Assembly (NCBI RefSeq): GCF_003240585.1 | Contig: NZ_PCDP01000028.1 | Location: 96,549-160,548, forward strand | From: Arminella tubonensis | Lineage (GTDB): Bacteria; Pseudomonadota; Alphaproteobacteria; Rhizobiales; Rhizobiaceae | Direction of reading: 5' to 3' | DNA length: 64,000 nucleotides | In this document: in pieces, positions 19,109 through 28,670 of the stretch | Numbering within the stretch: the stretch's first letter is position 1 | How the letters are laid out: each line of letters opens with the position of its first letter | Notes under the pieces: model-generated | What the model saw: the letters and a program-made list of their open reading frames with translations, nothing else | Told to the model about the DNA's origin: nothing | Database searches by the model: none | Position numbers and translations under genes: made by a program

Positions 19109-19756
19109 ATGGAGAGGATGAAGGGCGCGTTGCTGATGGCGATGCTGGCCGCCGCGGTATTGCCCGGCTGCAAGATCGTCAAGACGCCGACCGCCGAAGA
19201 GAAGGCCGCCGAGACCGCAAAGACAGCCTTCAATCCTGCCGACAAAGTCGAAGCCATCTGGCAATCCCAGGCCGTTCCCTCGATCGAAAAGCGAGCCGGC
19301 GACTTCAAACAGGTCCTGTCGCTGATAGCAGCCGATCCCGACGACGCCGGCGCTAAATTCGGCCACCGTGAAAAGGAGGGCAACGCGCCCTGGACCTACG
19401 TCGTCAAGTTCAACGGCGAGATCGTTGCGGCCGACACCCAATCGCGCGCTGCAACCATAGACGTGGACATCGATGGCGACGGGAAAGCTGATGCCAAGGT
19501 GCAGATCGGCCCCGCTCTGCGCGGCACAGCGCTGCGCGACAGTCTCGATTTCGTCAATTTCAACGCGTTCAAAAACCAGATCGAATGGGCCCAGTTTGGC
19601 AAGGCATTCAACGAAAAGGTCAACGCCACGCTTTTGCAGTCTCTGCCACGCGATGGCTTGACCGGCAAGACCGTCAAAGTCAGTGGCGCTTTCCCGACGC
19701 CATCCTCCGGCCAACTGCCGCTCGTCACCCCGGCAACAATTGCCATAGGACAATAG
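19109..19756 (+). CDS. DUF2291 family lipoprotein of sugar importer
   Basis: A 215-residue predicted lipoprotein. The start at 19109 (GGTGGAG upstream) gives MERMKGALLMAMLAAAVLPGCKIVKTP with a lipobox ending LPGC; several nearby ATGs are possible. The remainder is a soluble beta-rich domain (VAADTQSRAATIDVDIDGDGKADAKVQIGPALRGTALRDSL) typical of DUF2291, which is found next to RbsABC-type importers. An exact role is not known; a membrane-tethered accessory of the ABC transporter is inferred. Its stop is 2 bases from the ATPase start. Confidence 0.8.
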   Translation: MERMKGALLMAMLAAAVLPGCKIVKTPTAEEKAAETAKTAFNPADKVEAIWQSQAVPSIEKRAGDFKQVLSLIAADPDDAGAKFGHREKEGNAPWTYVVKFNGEIVAADTQSRAATIDVDIDGDGKADAKVQIGPALRGTALRDSLDFVNFNAFKNQIEWAQFGKAFNEKVNATLLQSLPRDGLTGKTVKVSGAFPTPSSGQLPLVTPATIAIGQ

Positions 19757-19758
19757 CG

Positions 19759-21315
19759 ATGTCGGAGACACAAAACGACCCGGTGAACGACGATATCGTC
19801 CTCAGGCTCGAGGAGGTGTCGAAGGTCTATTCCGGCATCGTCGCGGTCAAGCGGGCGAACCTCGAATTGCACCGCGGCGCCGTCAACGTGCTGGTCGGCG
19901 AGAATGGCGCCGGCAAGTCGACGCTAATGAAGATCATTGCCGGCGTCGAGCGTCCGACGCTTGGCCGCATCATCCTTGACGGCAGCCCGATCACCTTCGA
20001 CAGTCCCGCCGACGCCCAGGCTCACGGCATCGGCATGATCTTCCAGGAGCTCAATCTCTTTTCCAATCTGACGGTCGCCGAAAATATCTTTGCAACGCGG
20101 GAGATCACCCGCGGCATCTTCGGCATCGACCACAAGGCACAGGTGGCCAAGGCCAACCAGTTCCTGAAAAAGCTTGATGCCGGCATCAGCGCCGAGACGA
20201 TGGTGGAAGACCTGCCGATCGGCCAGCAGCAGCTCGTCGAGATCGCCAAGGCGATTTCACTAAATGCCCGCATCCTCATCATGGACGAACCGACTTCCGC
20301 GCTGTCGGCGGCGGAAGTGGATATCCTCTTCAAGGTCATCGCCGAGCTCAGAGCCGAAGGAGTGGCAATCGTCTATATCTCCCACCGCCTCGAGGAACTG
20401 ATGCGGATCGGCGACTACATTACCGTCTTGCGCGACGGCCAGATCACGGGCCAGGCGATGGTCAAGGACATCGACATGAAGTGGATCGTCCGTTCGATGA
20501 TCGGGTCCGACGCTAAGGATTTCGCCAAGGCCGAAGAGCACGCGATCGGCAGGGAGGCCTTCCGCGCCGAGGCCATCAGCCTGCCAAGACCGACGGGCGG
20601 TCTTGCTGTCGACCACGTTTCCCTGTCAGTGCGGGCCGGCGAAATCCTCGGCATCTACGGGCTGATGGGCGCCGGCCGCAGCGAGTTCTTCGAAGCGATC
20701 ATGGGCCGGCACATGCACTCGACCGGAAAGATATTCATAGACGGCGAGGAAGTCCGCGAACGCGATACCACCCGGCGCATCCGCCGCGGCCTCGCGCTTA
20801 TCCCTGAGGATCGCCAGCGCGAAGGACTGGTGCAGGTCTTGTCCATCGCCAGCAACCTGACACTTGCGAGCCTCGGCCGCTTTGCGCGCTTCTTTCACAT
20901 CGACGCCGGCGCCGAAAAGGCGGCGGTCCACGACATCATCCGCGACCTGTCTATCAAGGCGCCGAACCCGGATTTCGAGGTGACGTCGATGTCTGGCGGC
21001 AACCAGCAGAAGGTGGTGATCGGCAAGGCGCTGATGACCAGTCCCAAGGTGCTTTTGATGGATGAGCCGAGCCGCGGCATCGACGTCGGCGCCAAGGCCG
21101 ACGTCTTCCGCACCATGCGTCGTCTGGCGAGCGAAGGCCTCGCCATCCTGTTTTCGACCTCCGACCTCGAGGAGGTCATGGCCCTTTCCGACCGTATCGC
21201 GGTGCTCAGCAACGGACAACTCGTCGCCGTCTTCGATCGTGGCAAGGCCACGGAAGAAGCCATCATCGCGGCCTCGGCCAAGGGACACGGACATACAAGG
21301 AAACTCGCATCATGA
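19759..21315 (+). CDS. Sugar ABC transporter ATPase (RbsA-type, two nucleotide-binding domains)
   Basis: A 518-residue tandem ATPase of the ribose/xylose importer class. The first domain has Walker A GENGAGKST, signature LPIGQQQLVEIAKA and Walker B ILIMDEPTSAL. The second starts near residue 265; as usual for the class it has a degenerate Walker A (GLMGAGRSE), with signature MSGGNQQKVVIGKAL and Walker B VLLMDEPSRGIDVG. The start ATG at 19759 follows AGGA. The stop overlaps the permease ATG (ATGA). Confidence 0.9.
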   Translation: MSETQNDPVNDDIVLRLEEVSKVYSGIVAVKRANLELHRGAVNVLVGENGAGKSTLMKIIAGVERPTLGRIILDGSPITFDSPADAQAHGIGMIFQELNLFSNLTVAENIFATREITRGIFGIDHKAQVAKANQFLKKLDAGISAETMVEDLPIGQQQLVEIAKAISLNARILIMDEPTSALSAAEVDILFKVIAELRAEGVAIVYISHRLEELMRIGDYITVLRDGQITGQAMVKDIDMKWIVRSMIGSDAKDFAKAEEHAIGREAFRAEAISLPRPTGGLAVDHVSLSVRAGEILGIYGLMGAGRSEFFEAIMGRHMHSTGKIFIDGEEVRERDTTRRIRRGLALIPEDRQREGLVQVLSIASNLTLASLGRFARFFHIDAGAEKAAVHDIIRDLSIKAPNPDFEVTSMSGGNQQKVVIGKALMTSPKVLLMDEPSRGIDVGAKADVFRTMRRLASEGLAILFSTSDLEEVMALSDRIAVLSNGQLVAVFDRGKATEEAIIAASAKGHGHTRKLAS

Positions 21316-22376
21316 CGGCGGACGCCTCACCTACGACAGCGGCAAAACGATCGAACGGCTCGGTGCTGCTGACACTGATGAAGCTTCGTACCTTCATCGC
21401 GCTTTTCGCGGTCATCATTTTCTTCGCCTTCGCAGCCCCGAACTTCACGTCGACAGCCAACGTCATTTTGATGTCGAAGCATGTGGCGCTCAATGCCTTC
21501 CTGGCGATGGGCATGACCTTCGTCATCATCACTGGCGGTATTGATCTCTCGGTGGGCTCGATCGTTGGCCTGTGCGGCATGGTGGCCGGCGCGCTCATCC
21601 TGCATGGTGTCGAGCTGCCGATCGGCTACACCGTGTATTTCAATCTGTTCGAGATCGTGCTGATTACGCTTGCCGTCGGCATCGCCATAGGCTTCATCAA
21701 CGGATTGCTGATCACGAAGCTGAACGTCGCGCCGTTTATCGCCACGCTTGGAACGCTTTATGTCGCTCGCGGCCTGGCACTGCTCTCCTCAGACGGGCAA
21801 ACCTTCCCGAACCTCGTCGGCCGTCCGGAATTTTCGACGACGGGTTTCGATTTCTTCGGCGCCGGTCGCATCATCGGTCTGCCGGTCTCGATTTGGATCC
21901 TCATCGTCCTTGCTTTGCTCGCCGCCTATGTCGCCCGCTCGACGCCGATCGGCCGCCATATCTTCGCCGTCGGTGGCAACGAACGCGCGGCCCGTATGTC
22001 CGGCATCCGCGTCGATACGGTGAAAATGTTCGTCTATATGTTCTCGGGCCTCTGTGCCGCGATCGTCGGCATCGTCATCTCTTCGGAGTTGATGGCCGCT
22101 CATCCGGCAACCGGCGAAAGCTTCGAGCTCAACGCAATTGCCGCAGCCGTTCTCGGCGGCACCTCGATGTCGGGCGGCCGCGGCACGATCGGCGGCACCA
22201 TCGTCGGCGCCTTCGTCATCGGCATCCTGTCCGACGGCCTGGTAATGATGGGTGTGTCCTCGTTCTGGCAGATGGTCATCAAGGGACTGGTCATCATCAT
22301 CGCCGTCGTGGTCGACCAGGCGCAGCGCCGCCTGCAGCAACGCGTAACCTTGATGCAAATGGCAAAGGCGGGCTGA
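21312..22376 (+). CDS. Sugar ABC transporter permease (RbsC-type)
   Basis: A 354-residue inner-membrane permease with about 8-10 helices. Conserved RbsC features are seen: TFVIITGGIDLSVGSIVGLCGMVAG near residues 70-95, NGLLITKLNVAPFIATLGTLYVARGLALL, and the C-terminal LNAIAAAVLGGTSMSGGRGTIGGTIVGA. It overlaps the ATPase by 4 bases and precedes apsD by 3 bases, within the apiose operon. D-apiose as cargo is inferred from context. Confidence 0.9.
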   Translation: MTADASPTTAAKRSNGSVLLTLMKLRTFIALFAVIIFFAFAAPNFTSTANVILMSKHVALNAFLAMGMTFVIITGGIDLSVGSIVGLCGMVAGALILHGVELPIGYTVYFNLFEIVLITLAVGIAIGFINGLLITKLNVAPFIATLGTLYVARGLALLSSDGQTFPNLVGRPEFSTTGFDFFGAGRIIGLPVSIWILIVLALLAAYVARSTPIGRHIFAVGGNERAARMSGIRVDTVKMFVYMFSGLCAAIVGIVISSELMAAHPATGESFELNAIAAAVLGGTSMSGGRGTIGGTIVGAFVIGILSDGLVMMGVSSFWQMVIKGLVIIIAVVVDQAQRRLQQRVTLMQMAKAG

Positions 22377-22379
22377 GAT

Positions 22380-23414
22380 ATGGCAAATTTAACAGGTGCG
22401 CTGATCGGTTGCGGCTTCTTCGCCGTCAACCAGATGCATGGTTGGAGCGATGTGAAAGGCGCCACCATCGTGGCGATCTGCGACCGCGATCCGCAACGGC
22501 TGAAGATCGTCGGCGACCAGTTCGGCATCGAGCGCCGGTACAGCGACACGGCGGCACTCTTTGCCGATGGCGGTTTTGATTTCGTCGATATTGCGACCAC
22601 GGTGCAAAGCCACCGGACGCTGGTAGAGATGGCGGCAGGCCACAAGGTGCCGGCCATTTGCCAGAAGCCGTTCGCCCAGACCCTCTCCGACGCCAAGGCC
22701 ATGGTCGCGGCATGCCGCAACGCCGGCGTACCGCTGATGGTGCATGAAAACTTCCGCTGGCAGACCCCGATCCAGGCGGTTCGCAAGGTGCTCGACAACG
22801 GCGCGATCGGTACGCCGTTCTGGGGTCGGCTGTCCTTCCGCTCCGGCTATGACGTGTTCTCCGGGCAGCCCTATCTCGCCGAGGGCGAGCGTTTCATCAT
22901 CGAGGATCTCGGCATCCATACATTGGATATCGCCCGCTTCCTGCTTGGCGATGTCAAATCGCTGACCGCTCGCACCAAGCGGGTAAATCCCGCCATCAAG
23001 GGCGAGGATGTTGCCACCATTTTGCTTGACCACGAAAGCGGCATGACCTCGATCGTTGATGTCAGCTATGCGACAAAGCTGGCCGTCGAACCCTTTCCCG
23101 AGACGCTCGTCGAGATTGACGGCAGCGAAGGCACGATCCGATTGTCTCAAGGATACCGCCTCGAGGTCACGAACGGCAACGGCACCGAGATCATCGACGT
23201 ATCGCCGACCCTGCTCCCCTGGGCATCGCGGCCCTGGCACAACATCCAGGAGAGTGTCTTTGCCATCCAGCAGCATTGGACTGATCGGCTGATGTCCGGC
23301 GGTGAAACGTCAACCTCCGGCGCCGACAATCTGAAGACGTTCGCTCTGGTCGAGGCTGGCTATGAAAGTGCTTCCACCGGCCGGAGCATCGACATCGGAG
23401 TTTTGCTCAAATGA
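22380..23414 (+). CDS. apsD: D-apiose dehydrogenase (Gfo/Idh/MocA family)
   Basis: A 344-residue NAD(P)-dependent sugar dehydrogenase, oxidising D-apiose to D-apionolactone, the first step of the pathway. The Rossmann start GALIGCGFFAVNQMHGW is intact. The family catalytic EKP reads QKP here (VPAICQKPFAQTL), keeping the lysine. MVHENFRWQTPI and IIEDLGIHTLDIARFLLGD mark the C-terminal alpha/beta domain and its conserved histidine. The gene overlaps apnL by 4 bases (ATGA), consistent with the lactone product feeding the lactonase. Confidence 0.84.
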   Translation: MANLTGALIGCGFFAVNQMHGWSDVKGATIVAICDRDPQRLKIVGDQFGIERRYSDTAALFADGGFDFVDIATTVQSHRTLVEMAAGHKVPAICQKPFAQTLSDAKAMVAACRNAGVPLMVHENFRWQTPIQAVRKVLDNGAIGTPFWGRLSFRSGYDVFSGQPYLAEGERFIIEDLGIHTLDIARFLLGDVKSLTARTKRVNPAIKGEDVATILLDHESGMTSIVDVSYATKLAVEPFPETLVEIDGSEGTIRLSQGYRLEVTNGNGTEIIDVSPTLLPWASRPWHNIQESVFAIQQHWTDRLMSGGETSTSGADNLKTFALVEAGYESASTGRSIDIGVLLK

Positions 23415-25354
23415 CAGGCGGGGAAGATGTGCAACGCCGAAACTTCGCGCTCTACGGCACTGACAAGACCGAGGCGCCGCCGCGCCGCCTGACGGCCGGA
23501 CGATTGACGGCAGACCTTGTCGGCGGCAATCTGCGTAGCATCGCCTATGAAGGTGTCGAGGTGCTGCGCGGCGTTTTTTTCCTCGTCCGCGATCGGGACT
23601 GGGGCACGTACGATCCGACGATCGAGGGACTGACGGTAGAGCAGCAGGCCGAGGGTTTCGCCGTCAGCTACCGCGCGCTTTGCGCTGGCCCTGATGGAAC
23701 CGATCTCGCCGTTGCCGCTCGAATTTCGGCCGATGCAGGCGGCCGATTGATCTTCGAGGCGGAGGTCCTGTCGCAAAGTGGCTTCGAGACCAATCGATGC
23801 GGTTTCTGTATCCTGCATCCGATTGTCGACCTGGCGGGCTCGGCGGCAACGATCGAGCATGTCGACGGCAAGATCGAGCTGACGGCGCTGCCCGACCTGA
23901 TCGAACCCTGGCAGCCCTTCAAGGCCATGCGAGCCATCGCCCACACAGTTCTATCCGACGTCACGGCGGAATGCCGGATGGAAGGCGACATCTTTGAAAT
24001 GGAAGACCAGCGCAACTGGTCGGATGCCTCCTACAAGACCTACGTCCGCCCCTTGGCGCTTCCCTGGCCATATTGGATCGCCGCCGGCGAAACGATGAAG
24101 CAACGGATTACGCTGACCATCCATGACCGCCGGCCATCCGCCGGCTCCACGCCCGTGCGCGTCGGCGTAGAACCGGTCCGGTTGAGCCGTGGTAGCCGGC
24201 GCGGCACGATGCCTGGTATCGGCGTGACAATCACGCCGGAAGAGGTCAAGGCAACGCTTGCGTCCCGCTGGCGGATCGCCCATATCGGCGTCCAGGAACT
24301 GCTTTTTCACTTCGATCCACTGGCCGGCCATGACGCTGCGGCAATTGCCGATTTCGCCGCGATCGCGCTCGGCCATAAAGGCACCTCGACACTCGAGATC
24401 GCCGTTTCCTGCTTGCGCCCGCTCGACGACGAGATGAACGAGATCGCGGCGATGATGCGTGGGGCCGGTTTCAGACCGAATGCCGTGGTCGTCTCACCCT
24501 CTGTTGACCGGCAGTCGACACCCCCCGGCAGCACCTGGCCGGAATGCCCGCGGCTTGAAGATGTCTATGCGGCAGCGCGCGCAGCGTTCGCCGATGCGCG
24601 CCTCGGCGGCGGCATGTTGAGCTACTTCACGGAGCTCAACCGCAAGCGCGTTCCGCCACAAGCGCTCGATTTCATCACCCATTGTACAAACCCGATCGTA
24701 CACGCAGCCGATGACCTGAGTGTCATGCAGACGCTCGAAGCCCTGCCCTTCATCACCCGGTCGGTGCGTGAGATCTACGGAGACAAACCCTATCGCATCG
24801 GCCCCTCGACCATCCCGATGCGGCAGAACCCCTATGGCAGCCGAACCATGGACAACCCCGATGGCTCCCGCACTCCAATGGCGAATATCGATCCACGGCA
24901 CAACGGTCTGTTTGCCGCGGCTTTTGCGCTCGGATACGCCGCCCGTGTCGTTCAGGCTGACCTCGACCGGCTGACGCTGTCGGCTTTGACCGGCCCTTTC
25001 GGCCTGATCGCGGCTACCGGCGAGCCTGTAGCAGAAGGCCGCATGCGGCCACTCTTTCATGTCGTCAAGGCACTGGCAGGATTTGCCGGCGCCGAGTGGC
25101 AGGAATGCATATCGTCCGATCCAGCAAAGGTGATGGGAATTTCGGCGCGGAGCGAAGCGGGCGCGGAAATCTTGTTGCTTGCGAACCTCACACCGCAGGA
25201 GCAGAGGGTAGATGTCAGCGCTTTCGCCGCTGAAAAGTCGTCACTGTCGATCTACGATCATCGGCTGGTGGAAAAAGCCTCACCCGATTTCCGGGATGAT
25301 GGAACTCTCCTGCTACCCGCCTTCTCCGTCGCGACCGCGCATGGGAACGGGTAG
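23411..25354 (+). CDS. apnL: D-apionate lactonase
   Basis: A 647-residue cytosolic protein assigned as ApnL, which hydrolyses D-apionolactone to D-apionate. The N-terminal beta-sandwich part (about 1-230) includes the segment VLRGVFFLVRDRDWGTYDPTIEGL. A central TIM-barrel-like glycosidase fold (about 240-560) has TSTLEIAVSCLRPLDDEMNEIAAMM and IVHAADDLSVMQTLEAL. A small C-terminal beta domain ends the protein. I do not recognise the catalytic residues by eye. The assignment comes from length, content and position after apsD in the known apiose gene set. It is the last gene of the operon; no clear terminator was seen. Confidence 0.8.
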   Translation: MTGGEDVQRRNFALYGTDKTEAPPRRLTAGRLTADLVGGNLRSIAYEGVEVLRGVFFLVRDRDWGTYDPTIEGLTVEQQAEGFAVSYRALCAGPDGTDLAVAARISADAGGRLIFEAEVLSQSGFETNRCGFCILHPIVDLAGSAATIEHVDGKIELTALPDLIEPWQPFKAMRAIAHTVLSDVTAECRMEGDIFEMEDQRNWSDASYKTYVRPLALPWPYWIAAGETMKQRITLTIHDRRPSAGSTPVRVGVEPVRLSRGSRRGTMPGIGVTITPEEVKATLASRWRIAHIGVQELLFHFDPLAGHDAAAIADFAAIALGHKGTSTLEIAVSCLRPLDDEMNEIAAMMRGAGFRPNAVVVSPSVDRQSTPPGSTWPECPRLEDVYAAARAAFADARLGGGMLSYFTELNRKRVPPQALDFITHCTNPIVHAADDLSVMQTLEALPFITRSVREIYGDKPYRIGPSTIPMRQNPYGSRTMDNPDGSRTPMANIDPRHNGLFAAAFALGYAARVVQADLDRLTLSALTGPFGLIAATGEPVAEGRMRPLFHVVKALAGFAGAEWQECISSDPAKVMGISARSEAGAEILLLANLTPQEQRVDVSAFAAEKSSLSIYDHRLVEKASPDFRDDGTLLLPAFSVATAHGNG

Positions 25355-26052
25355 GCCCGACCTGCCCGGCCGACACCCGACCTTCGGACTTGGATAACGC
25401 CATCGAACCCCGTCGCGCTGAAGGGGCACGACAGGGATCTAAGTCACCGGACAACGCCACGCGAATGACGGCTTAGGCAGCGCCAGACGAGCTTCGCATT
25501 CGTCGGTTCGCGCGCGCCCAATTGACTGCGTTCGCGGCCGAACCCGGAACCCTTAATGCCGCCGCACCAAACATCGCCATCCTTGTTGCAGCCAGCCTCG
25601 ATCTCGCGTTGTTGACCGTGTGCCCCAGGTTCTCATTCCGCTGGCCACGTCCCTTGCCCCGCCTGAAAGGCGAGGCAGCGTCGTCGGCCCGCTGATGATG
25701 GGCCTGATCCCTCAGCATCCTCTCGCGAACCATGTCCCACATCGTCGAGCAGTTTAGCGCCACATGGCGCCCTTCGCTTTCGGCCGTGTTCACCGTCTGC
25801 GTGCTGTTTTCGTGCCGCATTTCATGCCCAGGCGGCGGGAATCGCAACAGACTATGAGCTACGGCCGGCTGCTTTCATCGTTGCCGCCGGTGCTTCAACA
25901 CCGCCTTTTGCTGGCCTCGAGCATGAACTTTTTCGCATTTGCGAGCTGAAGCGGCGTTCGCGTCCTCGGCGGGTTTCTGGCTTGCATGGCGGCTGGCCTT
26001 CTCGGGCTTTCGACCCTGCTCGCCAAGCGGCATGCAGAGATCGACGCTTGAT
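25355..26052 (+). other. Gene-poor stretch with a possible decayed membrane-protein tail
   Basis: No intact gene is supported in these 698 bases. On the plus strand one frame ending at 26051 reads (with an in-frame stop at 25947-25949) PPVLQHRLLLASSMNFFAFAS, stop, then SGVRVLGGFLACMAAGLLG and AKRHAEIDA. This looks like the hydrophobic tail of a lost transporter but cannot be assigned. A minus-strand frame at 25473-25847 is basic and low in complexity and is probably not a gene. Confidence 0.3.
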
Positions 26053-27288
26053 CTACTTAACGATCTCGCCGTCGAAGGCATAGACGTCGATCGGAACGCC
26101 AAGGCCCCTTAGGAGTTGCGGCCCGATGCTCTCCAGTCCGCCGTGGCAATCCGCCAGATCCACAAACGCCTTTGACAGCAGAACCGGGCGCTTGATTTCC
26201 TTCGTCAGGTTTTCGAGACGCGAAGCGATATTGACGGCGGGGCCGATGACTGTGAAGTCGAGGCGTTTGCGCGAACCGATATTGCCATACATCACGTCGC
26301 CGACATGAACCCCGATCCCATAGCCAAGGGCGCCGTGGCCGCTTCGAACATTGGTTTCGTTGAGAGCGATCATCGCAGCTTGCGCTTCACCAATGGCCGC
26401 AAGAAGATCGATGCATGCGTTGGGATTGCTAAGAGGAAAGATCGCCAGCAGGCCGTCGCCCATGAATTTCAGAATTTCGCCGCCGTGTCTCTCGATCGGT
26501 TCCGACATGGCGTCGAAGTAGCCATTTAAAAGCCCGATGACGTCATCCCGCGGCCAGATGTCCGAAAGCGTCGTGAAATCGCGAAGGTCGCAGATGAGAA
26601 TGGCTGCCCCCACCGTGACGCCGCTTCCCCTCGTGGTGGCGCCGGCCAGAATCTGTTCGCTTGCATGAGGTCCGACATAAGTCTCGAGCAGTGTCCGCGC
26701 CAGCCGGTTCTTCAGCCTGACCTCGCTCACGAGTGCGAGGGCCGGCAGGAGATCCTTGAAAAACAAGATTTCCTCATCGCCGAAACCGCCGAGCCGATCA
26801 CTTGCGAAACTGACGACGTGCCGCTTGCCGAGCGTATGTTCCATTGGCCAGGCGATGTAATCAGTCAAGCCTTCAGCGCGCAGATCGTCGAACAGCGGAT
26901 ATTCTGGACCGCTTCCTGACGCAGCGCCGAGATGCCGGCGGATTTCGCTCAGACCAGTGGTGATATCGTTGATAGGACTGTTCAGATATTGCTGGGTTTC
27001 CTCGGAACCGTGTTCGAAGGTGCGCAGATCGGCCTGCAGCATCCCCTTTCGCCACAGGATGCGGGCGCCACGCCATTGAGGGTTGTCGATCCTAAAATGA
27101 AGCGTCGCGCGGGCGACCGAGATGCCGGCGTCGACGAGCTTCTGGCACATGTCGACAAAGATGTTGTCGATGAAGCGTTGCTCGCGGGTCTCCGTCATCA
27201 ACCAATCCAATACCCTCCGCCTTTGCGCCGGCCAGAGCCCATCGTCATCTGCTGCGGAGTAGGACATCTCTTTCGAAAAGCTTGGCAT
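26053..27288 (-). CDS. Class III adenylate/guanylate cyclase
   Basis: A 411-residue soluble nucleotide cyclase. Residues 1-200 form a sensor-like region without membrane segments (FIDNIFVDMCQKLVDAGISVARATLHFRIDNPQWRGARI), a type common in rhizobial cyclases. The catalytic domain (about 215-400) has both metal aspartates (ILICDLRDFTTLSD and KFMGDGLLAIF). It also has the substrate-selecting lysine (EILKFMGDG) and aspartate (RLDFTVIGPAVNIASRLE), which favour ATP, and the transition-state N/R pair (NIASR). It should make cAMP. It stands alone; the input signal is unknown. Confidence 0.87.
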   Translation of the reverse strand: MPSFSKEMSYSAADDDGLWPAQRRRVLDWLMTETREQRFIDNIFVDMCQKLVDAGISVARATLHFRIDNPQWRGARILWRKGMLQADLRTFEHGSEETQQYLNSPINDITTGLSEIRRHLGAASGSGPEYPLFDDLRAEGLTDYIAWPMEHTLGKRHVVSFASDRLGGFGDEEILFFKDLLPALALVSEVRLKNRLARTLLETYVGPHASEQILAGATTRGSGVTVGAAILICDLRDFTTLSDIWPRDDVIGLLNGYFDAMSEPIERHGGEILKFMGDGLLAIFPLSNPNACIDLLAAIGEAQAAMIALNETNVRSGHGALGYGIGVHVGDVMYGNIGSRKRLDFTVIGPAVNIASRLENLTKEIKRPVLLSKAFVDLADCHGGLESIGPQLLRGLGVPIDVYAFDGEIVK

Positions 27289-27480
27289 ATGGCACCCTCA
27301 ATCATCATTGCCGCACGAGCGATCCATTCGTCATGCCGTGGCCATCGATAATCAAGAGATGCCAAATGCTCATGGCCAGTCAAGAGCCGCCCCCGGCGTG
27401 AAGAGGCTGCCTGGTTAGCGCTGGCATAACATGCGCATTCGAAAATAGAGCAACATGCGCTCGCGTCCTTCCGTTCGGCC

Positions 27481-27945
27481 TCAAAAGCCGAAGTGGCTCA
27501 GGCCGGGGTGATCGTCCGGGCGTCGTCCGAGCGGCCAGTGAAATTTGCGCTCTGCCGCGTCGATCGGGTGCTCGTTGATGCTGGCGTGGCGGTAGCGCAT
27601 CAGACCATCGTCGTCGAATTCCCAGTTCTCGTTGCCATAGGCACGAAACCAGTTGCCGCTGTCGTCGTGATATTCATAGGCGAACCGAACGGCAATTCTA
27701 TTGCCGGTGAACGCCCAGAGCTCCTTGATCAAGCGATAGTCGAGCTCCTTGGCCCACTTCCGAGCAAGGAAAGCTTCGATCGCCGACCGACCGGTGACGA
27801 ATTCAGCGCGATTTCTCCATTGACTGTCTTCGGTGTAGGCCAGCGCAACCTTGGAAGGGTTTCGGCTGTTCCAACCGTCTTCGGCCAGTCGAACCTTCTC
27901 GATTGCGCTCTGCGAACTAAACGGCGGCAAGGGCGGGCGGGACAT
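27481..27945 (-). CDS. DUF1348 / NTF2-like protein
   Basis: A 154-residue protein of the nuclear transport factor 2-like (SnoaL-type) fold, DUF1348 family. The start at 27945 has a GGAGGAG ribosome site. Family landmarks are [57 protein letters not shown] and the C-terminal [22 protein letters not shown]. Small ligand binding or an enzymatic role is possible, but no function is established. No operon partner is evident. Confidence 0.85.
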   Translation of the reverse strand: MSRPPLPPFSSQSAIEKVRLAEDGWNSRNPSKVALAYTEDSQWRNRAEFVTGRSAIEAFLARKWAKELDYRLIKELWAFTGNRIAVRFAYEYHDDSGNWFRAYGNENWEFDDDGLMRYRHASINEHPIDAAERKFHWPLGRRPDDHPGLSHFGF

Positions 27946-28343
27946 TGAAAACTCCTCCAAGATTTCGGATCTGGATCGACTTCGGCGACCGATCTCGTTT
28001 GAATGCACGTTTCACGCGCGCCGGGATACTAAACTTTTCGCGACTTTGGCGCAGCCAAGGCCGCAATATAGTCCTGTCGCCGATGGGTCCATGGTCCGGA
28101 ATGACTATCTCATGCATAGCGGTGCCTGCCGAACTGGCGCGCATCCCTAGGATCATCATCGAGCCAGTGAGACGCGCTCTAACCCAGGCCTCGTCAGCGA
28201 TATTGCAGAATCATCTCTGCCCGCGAAAGACAATTTACCTTTCGGCCCGATGATCTGCTACTGACAGCTCTAACACATCAGCAAGGGCGCCAGATGAGGC
28301 TTTTCCTCGTCGGGCTCCCATTACCGTATCTAAAGGACAAAGC
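27946..28343. other. Intergenic, nothing recognised
   Basis: These 398 bases carry only short frames on both strands without family resemblance or convincing ribosome sites. They presumably hold the divergent promoters of the DUF1348 gene and the small gene at 28344. Confidence 0.4.
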
Positions 28344-28631
28344 ATGATTACGCTCACACCGACCCAGATCAGAGGATTGAAGCTCGCCAAGGAAGGGCCC
28401 CTCTTTCCTAAGCCAGCAAAGAAGTGGACTCACCTGAACGCCGTAGTGACATACGCAAAGACCGACAGGTTCAAGGAACGGCCACAGAAGATCAAATTCC
28501 TGACCACGACGACGCTCGAGGAATTGAAGGAGTTCGGTCTCCTTGAGAAGCGCAGTCTACCCGATCAGGAAGAAGCGGAAGCCCACGAAATTACCATGGC
28601 CGGCAAGATGTGGCTCATGACCAACAAGTGA
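28344..28631 (+). CDS. Small hypothetical protein
   Basis: A 95-residue basic soluble protein (MITLTPTQIRGLKLAKEGPL at the start) with many lysines and a central KFLTTTTLEELKEFGLLEKR segment that could be a winged-helix recognition region. AAAGGACA precedes the ATG at suitable spacing. I do not recognise the family. The frame is clean, and the composition is protein-like. It lies 40 bases before the lysE-like gene on the same strand. Confidence 0.6.
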   Translation: MITLTPTQIRGLKLAKEGPLFPKPAKKWTHLNAVVTYAKTDRFKERPQKIKFLTTTTLEELKEFGLLEKRSLPDQEEAEAHEITMAGKMWLMTNK

Positions 28632-28670
28632 TCCAGAAAGCCGATCCCGGAAACTGTATTTAAGGACAGG

